Part shown: one piece after another, positions 39,974 through 49,345 of the stretch
How the letters are laid out: each line of letters opens with the position of its first letter
Numbering within the stretch: position 1 is the first letter of the stretch
Translations under genes and position numbers: made by a program
DNA from: Pseudescherichia vulneris NBRC 102420
Lineage (GTDB): Bacteria; Pseudomonadota; Gammaproteobacteria; Enterobacterales; Enterobacteriaceae
Direction of reading: 5' to 3'
DNA: 64,000 nucleotides
Assembly: GCF_000759795.1 (NCBI RefSeq)
Contig: NZ_BBMZ01000022.1
Location: 1-64,000 of the forward strand
Notes under the pieces: model-generated
Database searches by the model: none
The model's input: only the letters and a program-made list of their open reading frames with translations
Told to the model about the DNA's origin: nothing

Positions 39974-40276
39974 ATGATGACAAAGTGTTGCATAACGGCG
40001 CTGATTTTTCTGCTTGTTGGCTGCGGCTCGACGCAGCAGGCTGCCGTGCAACCTGTTCATCAGTCGAAGGTGAGCCCGGCCACCACCCTGAGCATGGAGC
40101 AGCTCTGCCGGGAGACCGCGGCGCAGCGTTATAATACCCGCGAGCAGAGCATTGCGGTCACCGGAATGGTGCAGTTTCAGGCTAGCTACGAGATGCGCGG
40201 CCTGACGCCGCGGGAAGAGCGTTTCGTCTGCGCGTTCGATCCTGATGGGCAATTTTTACACCTTTCCATGCGTTAG
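39974..40276 (+). CDS. ysaB: YsaB, small lipoprotein
   Basis: A 100-residue lipoprotein with signal peptide and lipobox (LIFLLVGCGS; acylated Cys near residue 17). The mature part is conserved with E. coli YsaB (SMEQLCRETAAQRYNT; SYEMRG; REERFVCAFD; GQFLHLSMR at the C-terminus). Function is unknown. The two initial ATG codons leave a one-residue ambiguity. It precedes glyQ by about 100 bp on the same strand. Confidence 0.9.
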   Translation: MMTKCCITALIFLLVGCGSTQQAAVQPVHQSKVSPATTLSMEQLCRETAAQRYNTREQSIAVTGMVQFQASYEMRGLTPREERFVCAFDPDGQFLHLSMR

Positions 40277-40380
40277 CAGGCCAATTTTCCCAAACAACCC
40301 CGTTTCGTACTGTATATCTTGCGGTCAATGGGTATACTGGCTGCTTCCTTTAAATCCACACGTATCCAGCACGAAATAAT

Positions 40381-41292
40381 ATGCAAAAGTTTGATACCCG
40401 GACCTTCCAGGGCCTGATCCTGACCTTACAGGATTACTGGGCTCGCCAGGGCTGCACCATTGTTCAACCGTTGGACATGGAAGTTGGCGCAGGCACCTCC
40501 CATCCTATGACCTGCCTGCGTGCGCTCGGCCCGGAGCCGATGGCCGCTGCCTACGTGCAGCCGTCACGCCGTCCGACCGATGGCCGCTATGGTGAAAACC
40601 CGAACCGCTTACAGCACTACTATCAGTTCCAGGTGGTTATCAAGCCGTCGCCGGACAACATTCAGGAGCTGTACCTCGGATCGCTGAAAGAGCTGGGTAT
40701 GGATCCGACCATTCATGACATTCGCTTCGTCGAAGATAACTGGGAAAACCCGACCCTGGGTGCCTGGGGTCTCGGCTGGGAAGTGTGGCTGAACGGCATG
40801 GAAGTGACGCAGTTCACCTACTTCCAGCAGGTTGGCGGCCTGGAGTGTAAGCCGGTAACCGGTGAGATCACCTACGGTCTTGAGCGCCTGGCGATGTACA
40901 TTCAGGGCGTAGATAGCGTTTACGACCTGGTGTGGAGCGACGGCCCGCTGGGGAAAACCACCTACGGCGACGTGTTCCACCAGAACGAAGTGGAGCAGTC
41001 CACCTATAACTTCGAACACGCCGACGTCGACTTCCTCTTCACCTGCTTCGAGCAGTATGAGAAAGAAGCTCAGCAGCTGCTGGCGCTGGAAAATCCGCTC
41101 CCGCTGCCTGCTTACGAACGTATTCTGAAGGCCGCCCACAGCTTCAACCTGCTGGACGCGCGTAAGGCCATCTCCGTGACGGAGCGTCAGCGCTATATTC
41201 TGCGCATTCGCACGCTGACCAAGGCCGTTGCCGAGGCTTACTACGCGTCCCGTGAAGCCCTTGGCTTCCCGATGTGCAACCGAAACAAATAA
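40381..41292 (+). CDS. glyQ: Glycyl-tRNA synthetase alpha subunit GlyQ
   Basis: A 303-residue catalytic subunit of the bacterial alpha2-beta2 glycyl-tRNA synthetase, with class II core sequences ([80 protein letters not shown]). Length equals E. coli GlyQ. It is followed by glyS after 9 bp, so the subunits are co-translated. The near-consensus TATACT at 40333-40338 upstream is a plausible -10. Confidence 0.98.
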   Translation: MQKFDTRTFQGLILTLQDYWARQGCTIVQPLDMEVGAGTSHPMTCLRALGPEPMAAAYVQPSRRPTDGRYGENPNRLQHYYQFQVVIKPSPDNIQELYLGSLKELGMDPTIHDIRFVEDNWENPTLGAWGLGWEVWLNGMEVTQFTYFQQVGGLECKPVTGEITYGLERLAMYIQGVDSVYDLVWSDGPLGKTTYGDVFHQNEVEQSTYNFEHADVDFLFTCFEQYEKEAQQLLALENPLPLPAYERILKAAHSFNLLDARKAISVTERQRYILRIRTLTKAVAEAYYASREALGFPMCNRNK

Positions 41293-41301
41293 GAGGCGGC
41301 C

Positions 41302-43371
41302 ATGTCTGAGAAAACTTTTCTGGTGGAGATTGGCACTGAAGAGCTGCCACCAAAAGCCCTGCGCAGCCTGGCAGAGTCCTTTGCTGCAAACGTTACTGCC
41401 GAGCTGGATGCAGCCGGTCTCACCCACGGCAGCGTAGAGTGGTTTGCCGCTCCGCGTCGTCTGGCGTTGAAAGTAGCTAGCCTTGCGGCGGCTCAGCCGG
41501 ATCGCGAAGTTGAAAAACGCGGCCCGGCGATCTCCCAGGCGTTTGACGCCGAGGGTAAACCGAGCAAAGCGGCAGAGGGCTGGGCGCGTGGCTGCGGTAT
41601 CACCGTAGACCAGGCCGAGCGTCTGACCACGGATAAAGGCGAGTGGCTGCTCTATCGCGCCCATGTGAAAGGCGAAAGCGCGCAGGCGCTGCTGCCCAAC
41701 ATGATCGCCACCGCACTGACCAAGCTGCCGATCCCAAAACTGATGCGCTGGGGCGCAAGCGACGTGCAGTTTGTCCGTCCGGTGCACACTGTGACCCTGC
41801 TGCTGGGCAGCGACGTTATTCCGGCCACTATTCTGGGCATCGACTCCGATCGCGTGATCCGCGGCCATCGCTTTATGGGCGAGCCGGAGTTCACCATCGA
41901 CAATGCCGACCAGTATCCGCAGATCCTGCTGGAGCGCGGCAAGGTGATGGCTGACTACGAGCAGCGCAAAGCCAAAATTAAAGCGGATGCCGAAGCGGCG
42001 GCGCGCCAGATTGGCGGCAACGCTGACCTGAGCGAAAGCCTGCTGGAAGAGGTTGCCTCACTGGTAGAGTGGCCGGTGGTGCTGACCGCGACCTTCGAAG
42101 AGAAGTTCCTCGCCGTGCCGGCTGAGGCGCTGGTCTACACCATGAAGGGCGACCAGAAGTACTTCCCGGTCTACGCCAACGACGGCAAGCTGCTGCCGAA
42201 CTTTATCTTCGTCTCCAACATTGAGTCGAAAGATCCGCAGCAGATCATCTCCGGTAACGAGAAGGTGGTGCGCCCGCGTCTGGCTGACGCCGAGTTCTTC
42301 TTCAATACCGACCGCAAGAAACGTCTTGAAGACCATCTGCCGCGCCTGCAAACCGTGCTGTTCCAGCAGCAGCTGGGTACCCTGCGCGACAAGACCGATC
42401 GCATCATGGCCCTCTCCGGCTGGATTGCTGCCCAGATTGGTGCCGACGTGACTCACGCCGAGCGTGCGGGCCTGCTCTCCAAGTGCGACCTGATGACTAA
42501 CATGGTGTTTGAGTTTACCGACACCCAGGGCGTGATGGGGATGCACTATGCCCGTCACGACGGCGAAGCCGAAGAGGTGGCCGTTGCGCTGAACGAGCAG
42601 TACCAGCCGCGCTTTGCCGGTGACGCGCTGCCTTCTAATCTGGTGGCCTGTGCTGTCGCCATCGCCGATAAGATGGATACCCTGGCGGGCATCTTTGGCA
42701 TCGGCCAGCATCCGAAAGGCGACAAAGATCCGTTTGCGCTGCGTCGTGCCGCGCTGGGCGTGCTGCGTATCATTGTTGAGAAGAACCTCAACCTCGATCT
42801 GCAAACCCTCACCGAGGAAGCGGTGCGCCTGTATGGCGACAAGCTGACCAACGCCAGGGTCGTGGATGACGTCATCGACTTTATGCTGGGCCGCTTCCGC
42901 GCCTGGTATCAGGACGAAGGCTACACCGTGGATACTATCCAGGCGGTGCTGGCACGTCGTCCGACCCGTCCGGCAGACTTTGACGCCCGCATGAAGGCGG
43001 TCTCGCACTTCCGCTCCCTGCCAGAAGCTGCGGCGCTGGCGGCGGCGAACAAGCGCGTCTCCAATATCCTGGCCAAGTCCAGCGAGCCGCTGAACGACAT
43101 TGTTCACGCGTCGGTTCTGAAAGAGGCGGCGGAGATCCGTCTGGCAGGCCATCTGGTGGTGCTGCGCGATAGGCTTCAGCCGTTCTTCGCGGAAGGGCGC
43201 TATCAGGAAGCGCTGATCGAGCTGGCGTCACTGCGTGAGCCGGTGGATGAGTTCTTCGAGCAGGTGATGGTTAACGCGGATGATAAAGACGTACGTATCA
43301 ACCGCCTGACGCTGCTGTCGAAGCTGCGGGAGCTGTTCCTGCAGGTAGCGGATATTTCGCTGCTGCAGTAG
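41302..43371 (+). CDS. glyS: Glycyl-tRNA synthetase beta subunit GlyS
   Basis: The 689-residue beta subunit, which binds tRNA-Gly and supports aminoacylation by GlyQ. The N-terminus [22 protein letters not shown] is followed by B3/B4-like regions and the central HD-like helical domain. The C-terminus is an anticodon-binding (DALR-like) domain ending in [15 protein letters not shown]. Length equals E. coli GlyS. A strong terminator follows 23 bp after the stop. Confidence 0.98.
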   Translation: MSEKTFLVEIGTEELPPKALRSLAESFAANVTAELDAAGLTHGSVEWFAAPRRLALKVASLAAAQPDREVEKRGPAISQAFDAEGKPSKAAEGWARGCGITVDQAERLTTDKGEWLLYRAHVKGESAQALLPNMIATALTKLPIPKLMRWGASDVQFVRPVHTVTLLLGSDVIPATILGIDSDRVIRGHRFMGEPEFTIDNADQYPQILLERGKVMADYEQRKAKIKADAEAAARQIGGNADLSESLLEEVASLVEWPVVLTATFEEKFLAVPAEALVYTMKGDQKYFPVYANDGKLLPNFIFVSNIESKDPQQIISGNEKVVRPRLADAEFFFNTDRKKRLEDHLPRLQTVLFQQQLGTLRDKTDRIMALSGWIAAQIGADVTHAERAGLLSKCDLMTNMVFEFTDTQGVMGMHYARHDGEAEEVAVALNEQYQPRFAGDALPSNLVACAVAIADKMDTLAGIFGIGQHPKGDKDPFALRRAALGVLRIIVEKNLNLDLQTLTEEAVRLYGDKLTNARVVDDVIDFMLGRFRAWYQDEGYTVDTIQAVLARRPTRPADFDARMKAVSHFRSLPEAAALAAANKRVSNILAKSSEPLNDIVHASVLKEAAEIRLAGHLVVLRDRLQPFFAEGRYQEALIELASLREPVDEFFEQVMVNADDKDVRINRLTLLSKLRELFLQVADISLLQ

Positions 43372-43394
43372 TTTCGCCTGGCCATAGAAACCAA

Positions 43395-43424
43395 AAACCC
43401 GCCTCTGGCGGGTTTATTTTTTTA
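43395..43424. terminator. Terminator after glyS
   Basis: AAACCCGCC-TCT-GGCGGGTTT hairpin followed by a T-rich run. It lies between convergent glyS and yiaG; the A-run on the other side is short, so it mainly serves glyS. Confidence 0.9.
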
Positions 43425-43449
43425 TCAAACAGGTAAAGCGGGCAAAAAA

Positions 43450-43740
43450 TCACTCCATCAGCTGACGGCTGAGACGTGGGTTTGCCTGAATCAATCGCAT
43501 CAGTTTTAACTCGGTGGAGGAGGGTTTTACTCGTTTAGATTCCCACTCATGCACCATTGCTACGCTAACGCCCATCACCCGGGCAAAATCATCAATTTTC
43601 AGGCCCGTGCCCTTACGCAGTTTCTCGAATTCGCTAAACGGATTCGGTTTTTGGATCTGACTTACTTTCCGAGATTCATCTTTAAAAACAATTTGTTCCA
43701 GGCTGCTAAGCAGCTCAATCATTGGATCTTTGTATTCCAT
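43450..43740 (-). CDS. yiaG: YiaG, helix-turn-helix protein (Xre/HigA-like)
   Basis: A 96-residue putative DNA-binding protein. The conserved C-terminal half contains an Xre-type helix-turn-helix (FEKLRKGTGLKIDDFARVMGVSVAMVHEWESKRVKPS, about residues 38-75). The N-terminal MEYKDPMIELLSSLEQIVFKDE equals E. coli YiaG. The start chosen follows GAGGAG; a seven-residue upstream extension is not conserved. It resembles an antitoxin of the HigA/MqsA type, but no toxin gene is adjacent. Function is unknown. Confidence 0.9.
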   Translation of the reverse strand: MEYKDPMIELLSSLEQIVFKDESRKVSQIQKPNPFSEFEKLRKGTGLKIDDFARVMGVSVAMVHEWESKRVKPSSTELKLMRLIQANPRLSRQLME

Positions 43741-44120
43741 CGAATACTCCTCATAAAACACACCGCGAGGCCGTGAACAGCACAGAGAGATTTAAGAATA
43801 GTCGCTAAAAAATAACCCGGTGGTTGGATGAGATAATTATTTGCCATACAAATCAATTTTACGCACCTGACGTGCATAGTTATGTCACTTTTCGCGACCT
43901 AACAGATTGATTTCTCTGCCTGCATTTCCAGACGAAAATTTTCGTCAATGCTTTGCAAAAAAAACGCTAACCGCCCCGCCGCGTCTTTTCTTTCGACGCT
44001 GATTTTCCCCACAAGATTGCAACGAAAGGGGTATCTTGCGCGGCCCACCTGGACTATCCTTGTCAGCGTCAGGCACACGTGTGCCGGTGTGCGCTTTTTT
44101 TGGGTGAAAGGAGTAATAAA
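43741..44120. promoter_or_regulatory. Divergent yiaG/yiaF region with attenuator-like leader
   Basis: A 380-bp gap between divergent genes. Near yiaF it has a perfect 14-bp palindrome GGCACACGTGTGCC (44072-44085). It also has an alternative stem GCACAC (44073-44078)/GTGTGC (44087-44092), followed after two bases by seven T residues (44095-44101). That second fold looks like an intrinsic terminator only 20 bp before the yiaF ATG. No other element is evident to me. Confidence 0.5.
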
Positions 44121-44831
44121 ATGGCGACAGGAAAGTCCTGCTCTCGCTGGTTCGCGCCTCTTGCGGCGTTATTAATGGTAGTTAGCCTGAGTGGGTGTTT
44201 TGATAAAGAGGGCGATCAGCGCAAGGCGTTTATCGATTTTCTGCAAAATACAGCGATGCGTAGCGGTGAGCGACTCCCGACGCTGACTGCCGATCAGAAA
44301 AAGCAGTTCGGCCCCTTCGTGTCGGACTACGCCATTCTGTATGGCTACGCCCAGCAGGTTAATCAGGCGATGGATGCCGGTCTGCGTCCCGTGGTAGATA
44401 GCGTGAACGCCATCCGCGTCCCACAGGACTATATGACCCAGCGCGAGCCGCTGCGTCAGGCTAACGGCTCCCTGGGCGTGTTGAGCCAGCAGCTACAGAA
44501 TGCCAAAGTGCAGGCCGATGCCTCTCGCTCTGCATTAAAACTGAACGATGATCTGAAACCGGTCTATGATCAAGTGTATGAGAAAGTCGTGACCCAGCCG
44601 GCGAATGCGTTACAGCCGCTGATCCCGGCGGCGCAGGTCTTTACCCAGCAGCTGGTACAGGTGGGTGATTTTATTGCCCAGCAGGAGGCGCAGGTGAGCT
44701 TTGTTGCCAACGGCATTCAGTTCCCGACCTCTCAGCAGGCCAGCCAGTACAATTCGCTGATTGGGCCGCTGGCCTCCCAGCATCAGGCGTTTACGCAGGC
44801 CTGGAGCGCGGCAGTGAACGCGACGCAGTAA
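44121..44831 (+). CDS. yiaF: YiaF, DUF3053 lipoprotein
   Basis: A 236-residue protein close to E. coli YiaF. It has a signal peptide with lipobox (AALLMVVSLSGCFDKEG; acylated Cys near residue 28), followed by an all-helical, Gln-rich mature domain. The start chosen has AAGGAG upstream and gives the E. coli N-terminus MATGKSCSRWFAP. Function is unknown. It is preceded by a terminator-like leader hairpin and followed by cspA on the same strand. Confidence 0.93.
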   Translation: MATGKSCSRWFAPLAALLMVVSLSGCFDKEGDQRKAFIDFLQNTAMRSGERLPTLTADQKKQFGPFVSDYAILYGYAQQVNQAMDAGLRPVVDSVNAIRVPQDYMTQREPLRQANGSLGVLSQQLQNAKVQADASRSALKLNDDLKPVYDQVYEKVVTQPANALQPLIPAAQVFTQQLVQVGDFIAQQEAQVSFVANGIQFPTSQQASQYNSLIGPLASQHQAFTQAWSAAVNATQ

Positions 44832-44944
44832 CCCGTGTGCATCTTGGTGTCCCCGTCTGTGGGCGGGGGCATTGTAATGAATCGTAAGTAAAACAATTAG
44901 TGCTTGCCATGACGGCTGTAAAATGAGTTAATGCGTCATCGGTT

Positions 44945-44955
44945 TGATATACAGA
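44945..44955 (+). promoter_or_regulatory. cspA cold box and long structured 5' leader
   Basis: TGATATACAGA matches the E. coli cspA cold box (TGACGTACAGA). By alignment with the E. coli leader from memory, transcription should start near 44939, giving a leader of about 157 nt. This is the cold-sensing UTR that changes structure with temperature. Conserved leader segments (CTTCAAGAGTTATCATAGAT, CGTAGTG) are visible up to the cspA start at 45096. Confidence 0.82.
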
Positions 44956-45095
44956 CCTTAAAGCAGTTTAGTAAAGCAGTCCCCTTCAAGAGTTATCATA
45001 GATACTCCTCGTAGTGAGCTCTCCTTTATCGCTTAAAAAATCTGTAAAGCACGCCATAGCGCCGGAAGGCAAACTTAATTAAAAAGGTAATATCT

Positions 45096-45308
45096 ATGTC
45101 TAACAAAATGACTGGTTTAGTAAAATGGTTTAACGCTGACAAAGGTTTCGGCTTCATCACTCCTGACGATGGCTCTAAAGACGTGTTCGTACACTTCTCT
45201 GCTATCCAGAACGATGGCTACAAATCTCTTGATGAAGGCCAGAAAGTATCCTTCACCATCGAAAGCGGCGCTAAAGGCCCGTCTGCTGGTAACGTTGTAA
45301 GCCTGTAA
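45096..45308 (+). CDS. cspA: Major cold-shock protein CspA
   Basis: A 70-residue single-domain OB-fold RNA chaperone that melts mRNA secondary structure at low temperature. RNP1 (KGFGFI) and RNP2 (VFVHF) are intact; only a few residues differ from E. coli CspA. An AAAGG ribosome-binding site precedes the ATG and the long cold-box leader identifies it as cspA rather than cspC/E. In E. coli K-12 cspA lies between yiaG and glyS, whereas here it is on the other side of yiaF. Confidence 0.95.
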   Translation: MSNKMTGLVKWFNADKGFGFITPDDGSKDVFVHFSAIQNDGYKSLDEGQKVSFTIESGAKGPSAGNVVSL

Positions 45309-45332
45309 GCTTAACGTTTAAAGCTCGATGTT

Positions 45333-45360
45333 AAAAAAACCCGCCTCGGCGGGTTTTTTG
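45333..45360. terminator. Bidirectional terminator between cspA and the immunity gene
   Basis: AAAAAACCCGCC-tc-GGCGGGTTTTTT: a symmetrical hairpin with T-runs on both strands. It ends cspA (plus) and the Hcp-effector-immunity operon (minus). Confidence 0.93.
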
Positions 45361-45381
45361 TTGTCTGCTCTGTTCTGCTTT

Positions 45382-45714
45382 TCACAGGTTGGCGTACTCT
45401 AAAATTTCCTCTCCCATCAGGGTGCAGTCGGAAGAGAAGATCAGCCGCATTCTGTATCGCCCCTTGTAGATGTATCCCCACGTTTCCAGCACATCAAGAA
45501 GCTGCTTTTCGTTAGCAGGATTTTTTATCTTCGCTAGCGGCGTAACCTTGTCATCAATGACTATACGATCGTCATTATCGCGATAGAAAGCGAGAAGTTT
45601 GTGAGCCTCCTTTACTGCCTCGGTTTTGCAAATCGGCGATGAGCTTTCCATAGCGGCGTAGGTACTGCTTGTGACTAAAAGGGAGATAAGTGATAAGAGT
45701 TGTATGTAGCGCAT
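45382..45714 (-). CDS. Putative periplasmic immunity protein to the adjacent GH19-like T6SS effector
   Basis: A 110-residue secreted protein. The signal peptide (MRYIQLLSLISLLVTSSTYA) is followed by a small acidic domain with two cysteines (ICKTEAV and SSDCTLMGEE), likely disulphide-linked. Its start codon directly follows the stop of the muramidase-like effector gene with no gap. A small exported protein encoded immediately after a cell-wall-hydrolase effector is the standard layout of T6SS immunity proteins, which act in the periplasm. I do not recognise the sequence family; the role is inferred from context. Confidence 0.68.
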   Translation of the reverse strand: MRYIQLLSLISLLVTSSTYAAMESSSPICKTEAVKEAHKLLAFYRDNDDRIVIDDKVTPLAKIKNPANEKQLLDVLETWGYIYKGRYRMRLIFSSDCTLMGEEILEYANL

Positions 45715-46296
45715 TTAGCGCACCCCTAAAGCCAGCTTTGCTCTGTGAAGCGCTGTTTTTCTATCTTCGAGACCATTATATCCACCGTTAACGAGAAGAG
45801 TGACTTTTTTTATATCATCTTTGTCAGCAGCAACGTTTACATTTCTTAAATTCCAGTAATAGCAAGCTGACTTTACGGCTACGTAAGGGTTTCCCGCTAC
45901 GCTTTCAGGATGACTAACGTAATCTTTTTTGAATGCTTTTCCGAAGTTATCATAGTTACTCCGGCCCGTAAGATCTAATAATCCACGGCCGATAAATCTT
46001 GGGCCATCTCCCGGTTGTGTGTTACCTAAACTATTACCAACGCGTGTGCCTGAGTCATATTCTCTACCGCCATGCTTAGGGACTTCTGTCATTGTAGAAA
46101 AGTTTGCGGTTTCAACACAAGCTTGTGCGAGAAAATGGGCGATGCGTAATTTAGTATTTATCTCATAAACAGTAAACCAATGATTGAAATGGGGAGCAAT
46201 TGCGTGCATATTTCTTTTTTGAGAATTTAACAGACTTTCTTTATGTATATAATGCCTTGCTACATCCCATAAAATATCAGCTGTCACATCTGTCAT
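45715..46296 (-). CDS. GH19 chitinase/lysozyme-like T6SS effector
   Basis: A 193-residue peptidoglycan hydrolase-like protein without signal peptide. GH19 hallmarks are present: AHFLAQACVETANFSTMTE with candidate catalytic Glu62 and Glu71; PRFIGRGLLDLTGRSNY (residues 99-115), the GRGxxQLTGRxNY motif with Asp in place of the usual Gln; and LVNGGYNGLEDR (168-179). Phage endolysins and T6SS cell-wall effectors use this fold. The start chosen is the ATG overlapping the hcp stop (ATGA), implying translational coupling; an eight-residue longer form is possible. It lies between hcp and a putative immunity gene, and the DNA is AT-rich compared with the neighbours. Confidence 0.82.
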   Translation of the reverse strand: MTDVTADILWDVARHYIHKESLLNSQKRNMHAIAPHFNHWFTVYEINTKLRIAHFLAQACVETANFSTMTEVPKHGGREYDSGTRVGNSLGNTQPGDGPRFIGRGLLDLTGRSNYDNFGKAFKKDYVSHPESVAGNPYVAVKSACYYWNLRNVNVAADKDDIKKVTLLVNGGYNGLEDRKTALHRAKLALGVR

Positions 46297-46772
46297 GACG
46301 CAGTCCCTCTTTCGTTCCATGCATCGGTAAACTGCACATTGCCATCACAGTATTTCCATGTGATTCTTTCATAACGAAGGGAAACATATTCGATATGATT
46401 GATTTTCTCTTGATTAATCATACATGGCGATATGGATACAACTCTTACGCCTTCAAGTAACATATTGAAGTATTGCTGCTCTTGTCCGGCATCATTTATG
46501 TTGTACCAGCGTACCTCCGCTGATTGCAAGCGTTGCCCTGTAGCTACAGCTTTGTAAAGATATGGGCTGGATGAGTCAAAGATTTTTTCAAAGTTCATCG
46601 TCCCATGGATGCGGGTTCCTTTTAATTTTCCTGTATTATCATCTGTTGGAATGCGAAGCGAATGACCAAATCCTACAACCTCAATACTTCCTTCTCTGTC
46701 TCTAACATCAACAGAACCTTTAATATCTGCACCACCATCATCTTTAAGCCATAGATAAGCTGGGATCGCCAT
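46293..46772 (-). CDS. hcp: Hcp-family T6SS tube/carrier protein
   Basis: A 159-residue Hcp (TssD) homologue, starting MAIPAYLWLKDDGGADIKGSV and containing the conserved GHSLRIPTD, RIHGTMNFEKIFDSSSPYLYKA and HIEYVSLRYERITWKY segments. Hcp rings form the inner T6SS tube and carry small effectors in their lumen. Here it is first gene of a three-gene unit with a GH19-like hydrolase and a secreted putative immunity protein. It is therefore probably a dedicated carrier rather than part of a main T6SS cluster, as no other tss genes occur in the window. An AAAGGACAG ribosome-binding site precedes the ATG. Confidence 0.9.
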   Translation of the reverse strand: MAIPAYLWLKDDGGADIKGSVDVRDREGSIEVVGFGHSLRIPTDDNTGKLKGTRIHGTMNFEKIFDSSSPYLYKAVATGQRLQSAEVRWYNINDAGQEQQYFNMLLEGVRVVSISPCMINQEKINHIEYVSLRYERITWKYCDGNVQFTDAWNERGTAS

Positions 46773-46943
46773 TTAGAACTGTCCTTTCGTTAGGGAGTTA
46801 AAAGGACAGTACATCTAATCCATTAGATATAATGTAATAAAGTATGCTTATTTATTAACCAGTATTTAATGCATAAATAATTAAACGGTAATTATTCTTC
46901 CAGCAAATATAATCATAATAAAAGGTTGCTGTATAAAATGCGT

Positions 46944-46976
46944 AAAAAAGCCCCATCATAATATTGATGAGGCTTA
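46944..46976 (-). terminator. Terminator of the ghrB/kgu operon
   Basis: On the minus strand AAGCCTCATC ... GATGGGGCTTTTTT forms a stem with a T-run 20 bp after the ghrB stop. Confidence 0.82.
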
Positions 46977-46995
46977 TAATTGTAAGCCGATCCTT

Positions 46996-47970
46996 TTACT
47001 TCGCTATCTGTGGATTTACGCAGTTCTTCTCTACCTTGCCGTTAAGGGCGTCGATCAGGTTATCGACGGCGCAGGCGGCCATGTTGTAGCGCGTCTCGTG
47101 CGTTGCCGAGCCGATATGGGGCAGGGCGACGACGTTCGGCAGGCTCAGCAGCGGCGAATCCACCGGCAGCGGCTCCTGCTCGAAGACGTCCAGCCCGGCG
47201 GCGTGGATCTCACCGCTTTTCAGCGCCTCAATCAATGCCTGCTCATCCACCACCGGACCACGGCCCGCGTTGATAAAGATGGCTGACGACTTCATCTTCT
47301 TAAACTGCTCCGCGCCAATCATATGGTGCGTCTCGTCGGTCAGCGGCAGCACCACGCAGACGTAGTCCGACTCCTGTAACAGGGTGTCGATATCGCAGTA
47401 GCGGGCCTGGAAACGCTCTTCCGCCTCAGCGTGATGGCGGCGGGCGTTATAGAGGATCGGCATGCCGAAACCAAAGTGTGCCCGCTGCGCCAGCGCCAGG
47501 CCGATGCGGCCCATGCCAATGATGCCCAGCGTTTTGTGATGCACGTCAATGCCGAACCAGTCTGGGCCAATGCCCTGTTTCCATTCGCCTGCTTTCACCC
47601 GCTCCGCTACTTCTACTACGCGGCGAGCGGTGCTGAGAACCAGCGCCATCATGGTATCGGCAACCGTCTCCGTCAGCACGGTAGGCGTGTGCATCAGGAA
47701 AATGCCCCGTTCGTTAAGGGCATCAACGTCGAACTGATCGTAGCCAACCGATACGGTGGAGGTGGCACGCAGCTTCGGCATCTTTTCCAGCAGCGCCGCG
47801 TCCACTTTCTCACTCGAACCCAGCATGCCCTCTGCATTTGCAAACGCCTCCGCGTTTTTTTGTACCGTCTCCGGGTCGAGGTTGTCGACCTGGGTGACGG
47901 TAAAGTGGTCTTCCAGACGCTTATGCAGATCGTCAGGCAGTGCTTTGTACAGGATGATGGACGGCTTCAT
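46996..47970 (-). CDS. ghrB: 2-ketoaldonate/glyoxylate/hydroxypyruvate reductase GhrB (KguD position)
   Basis: A 324-residue D-2-hydroxyacid dehydrogenase that in E. coli reduces glyoxylate, hydroxypyruvate and 2-ketogluconate. The nucleotide site [16 protein letters not shown] (about residues 148-163), catalytic Arg/Glu regions ([26 protein letters not shown]) and the catalytic His in [10 protein letters not shown] are all present. The start [15 protein letters not shown] follows a GGAG and matches E. coli. It is 14 bp after a KguT-like transporter and is the last gene of a kguE-kguK-kguT series, the place that kguD (2-ketogluconate-6-phosphate reductase) takes in Pseudomonas. It may thus act on 2-keto-6-phosphogluconate here. 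Confidence 0.93.
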   Translation of the reverse strand: MKPSIILYKALPDDLHKRLEDHFTVTQVDNLDPETVQKNAEAFANAEGMLGSSEKVDAALLEKMPKLRATSTVSVGYDQFDVDALNERGIFLMHTPTVLTETVADTMMALVLSTARRVVEVAERVKAGEWKQGIGPDWFGIDVHHKTLGIIGMGRIGLALAQRAHFGFGMPILYNARRHHAEAEERFQARYCDIDTLLQESDYVCVVLPLTDETHHMIGAEQFKKMKSSAIFINAGRGPVVDEQALIEALKSGEIHAAGLDVFEQEPLPVDSPLLSLPNVVALPHIGSATHETRYNMAACAVDNLIDALNGKVEKNCVNPQIAK

Positions 47971-47984
47971 GCGTATCTCCGTAA

Positions 47985-49283
47985 TCAATGGGTTGAGGGG
48001 CGTCCGGCGCGCATCATGCGGGCTGGAGCCTGTTGATTATTCGCAGGCTTAACAATTAAAGTAAGCCATACCGAAACAAAAAGTGCTACCCCCATAAAAA
48101 TGTACGATGCGGATGGGCTGCCGGTGGAGCCGTTGAGGTAGCCCACAAACCACGAGCCAAAGAAGGAGCCGAGCGCGCCCATGCTATTAATTAACGCCAT
48201 TGCGCCGCCCGCTACGTTACGCGGCAGCATCTCTGGGATGATGGCAAAGAACGGGCCGTAGGGGGCGTACATCGCCGCACCGGCGATCACCAGCAGGGTA
48301 TAGGAGATCCAGAAGTGGTTTGCGCCCACTGCCCAGGAGCCAATAAAGGCGAAGGCAGCGATCAGCAGCAGCGGCCAGACGAACAGCTTGCGGTTTTGCA
48401 GCTTATCGGAGGCCCACGAGGCGAGGATCATCGCGATAGTTGCGGCCAGGTAAGGAACAGAGGAGAGCCAGCCCACTTCTACCATGCCTAAGTTTGCGCC
48501 GCCGCTGCGGATAATCGACGGCAGCCACAGCACGAAACCGTACACGCCAATGCTCCAGGCGAAGTACTGCATGCAGAGCAGGATAACGTTGCGCGAGCGG
48601 AAGGCTTCGCCATAGTTACGTACCGCCTTGATGCCCTCCTGCTCTTTCTCCAGCTGTGCTTTTAACGCGGCCTTTTCATCGTCCGCCAGCCACTTCACCT
48701 GCTCCGGCTTGTCTTTTACCAGCACCCACCAGCAGAAGGCCCAGATGATGGCCGGAACGCCTTCAATAATGAACATTTCACGCCAGCCGAAGGACTGGAT
48801 CAGATAGCCGGAAACCACCGACATCCACAGCACCGTAACCGGGTTGCCGAGGATCAGGAAGGTGTTGGCCCGCGAGCGCTCGGATTTGGTAAACCAGTTG
48901 CTGATGTAGATCAGCATCGCTGGCATTACCGCCGCCTCCACCACGCCCAGAATAAAGCGAATGGCGGCCAGCATCGGGATATTATTGACCACGCCGGTCA
49001 GCGAGGCGCACGCCCCCCACAGGATCAGGCAGATAAAGATCAGCTTACGAACGCTGCGGCGTTCGGCATACAGCGCACCGGGGATCTGGAAGAAGAAGTA
49101 GCCGAGGAAGAAGAGCGCACCAAGCAGCGATGAGATGCCTTTGGTAATGCCCAGATCCTCGTTAATACCCGCAGCGGACGCGAAGCTGAAGTTGGCTCGG
49201 TCAAGGTAGGCCAGGCTGTAGGTGATAAATATAATCGGCATAATGTACAGCCAGCGTTTAGCTGCATTGGTCGAACTTTTCAT
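47985..49283 (-). CDS. kguT: MFS 2-ketogluconate transporter (KguT-like, ACS family)
   Basis: A 432-residue 12-helix anion:cation symporter of the major facilitator superfamily. It has the ACS-family start ([27 protein letters not shown]), the loop motif [22 protein letters not shown] and [23 protein letters not shown]. The position between a KguK-like kinase and GhrB, in the same order as Pseudomonas kguEKTD, supports 2-ketogluconate as substrate. The gap to ghrB is 14 bp and to the kinase 62 bp. Confidence 0.83.
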   Translation of the reverse strand: MKSSTNAAKRWLYIMPIIFITYSLAYLDRANFSFASAAGINEDLGITKGISSLLGALFFLGYFFFQIPGALYAERRSVRKLIFICLILWGACASLTGVVNNIPMLAAIRFILGVVEAAVMPAMLIYISNWFTKSERSRANTFLILGNPVTVLWMSVVSGYLIQSFGWREMFIIEGVPAIIWAFCWWVLVKDKPEQVKWLADDEKAALKAQLEKEQEGIKAVRNYGEAFRSRNVILLCMQYFAWSIGVYGFVLWLPSIIRSGGANLGMVEVGWLSSVPYLAATIAMILASWASDKLQNRKLFVWPLLLIAAFAFIGSWAVGANHFWISYTLLVIAGAAMYAPYGPFFAIIPEMLPRNVAGGAMALINSMGALGSFFGSWFVGYLNGSTGSPSASYIFMGVALFVSVWLTLIVKPANNQQAPARMMRAGRPSTH

Positions 49284-49345
49284 AGGCTTGCCTCGAATGT
49301 TGAGGTTTATGCTGCCTCTGTTTGTAGGGTACAGAGGATCTGTAA

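Noticed and set aside
40609-41868. A 419-codon open frame antisense to glyQS
   Set aside because: It covers the opposite strand of two essential, fully conserved genes and shows no domain.
43450-43740. yiaG as the antitoxin of a toxin-antitoxin pair
   Set aside because: Although Xre/HigA-like, it has no adjacent toxin gene and matches the conserved solitary E. coli yiaG.
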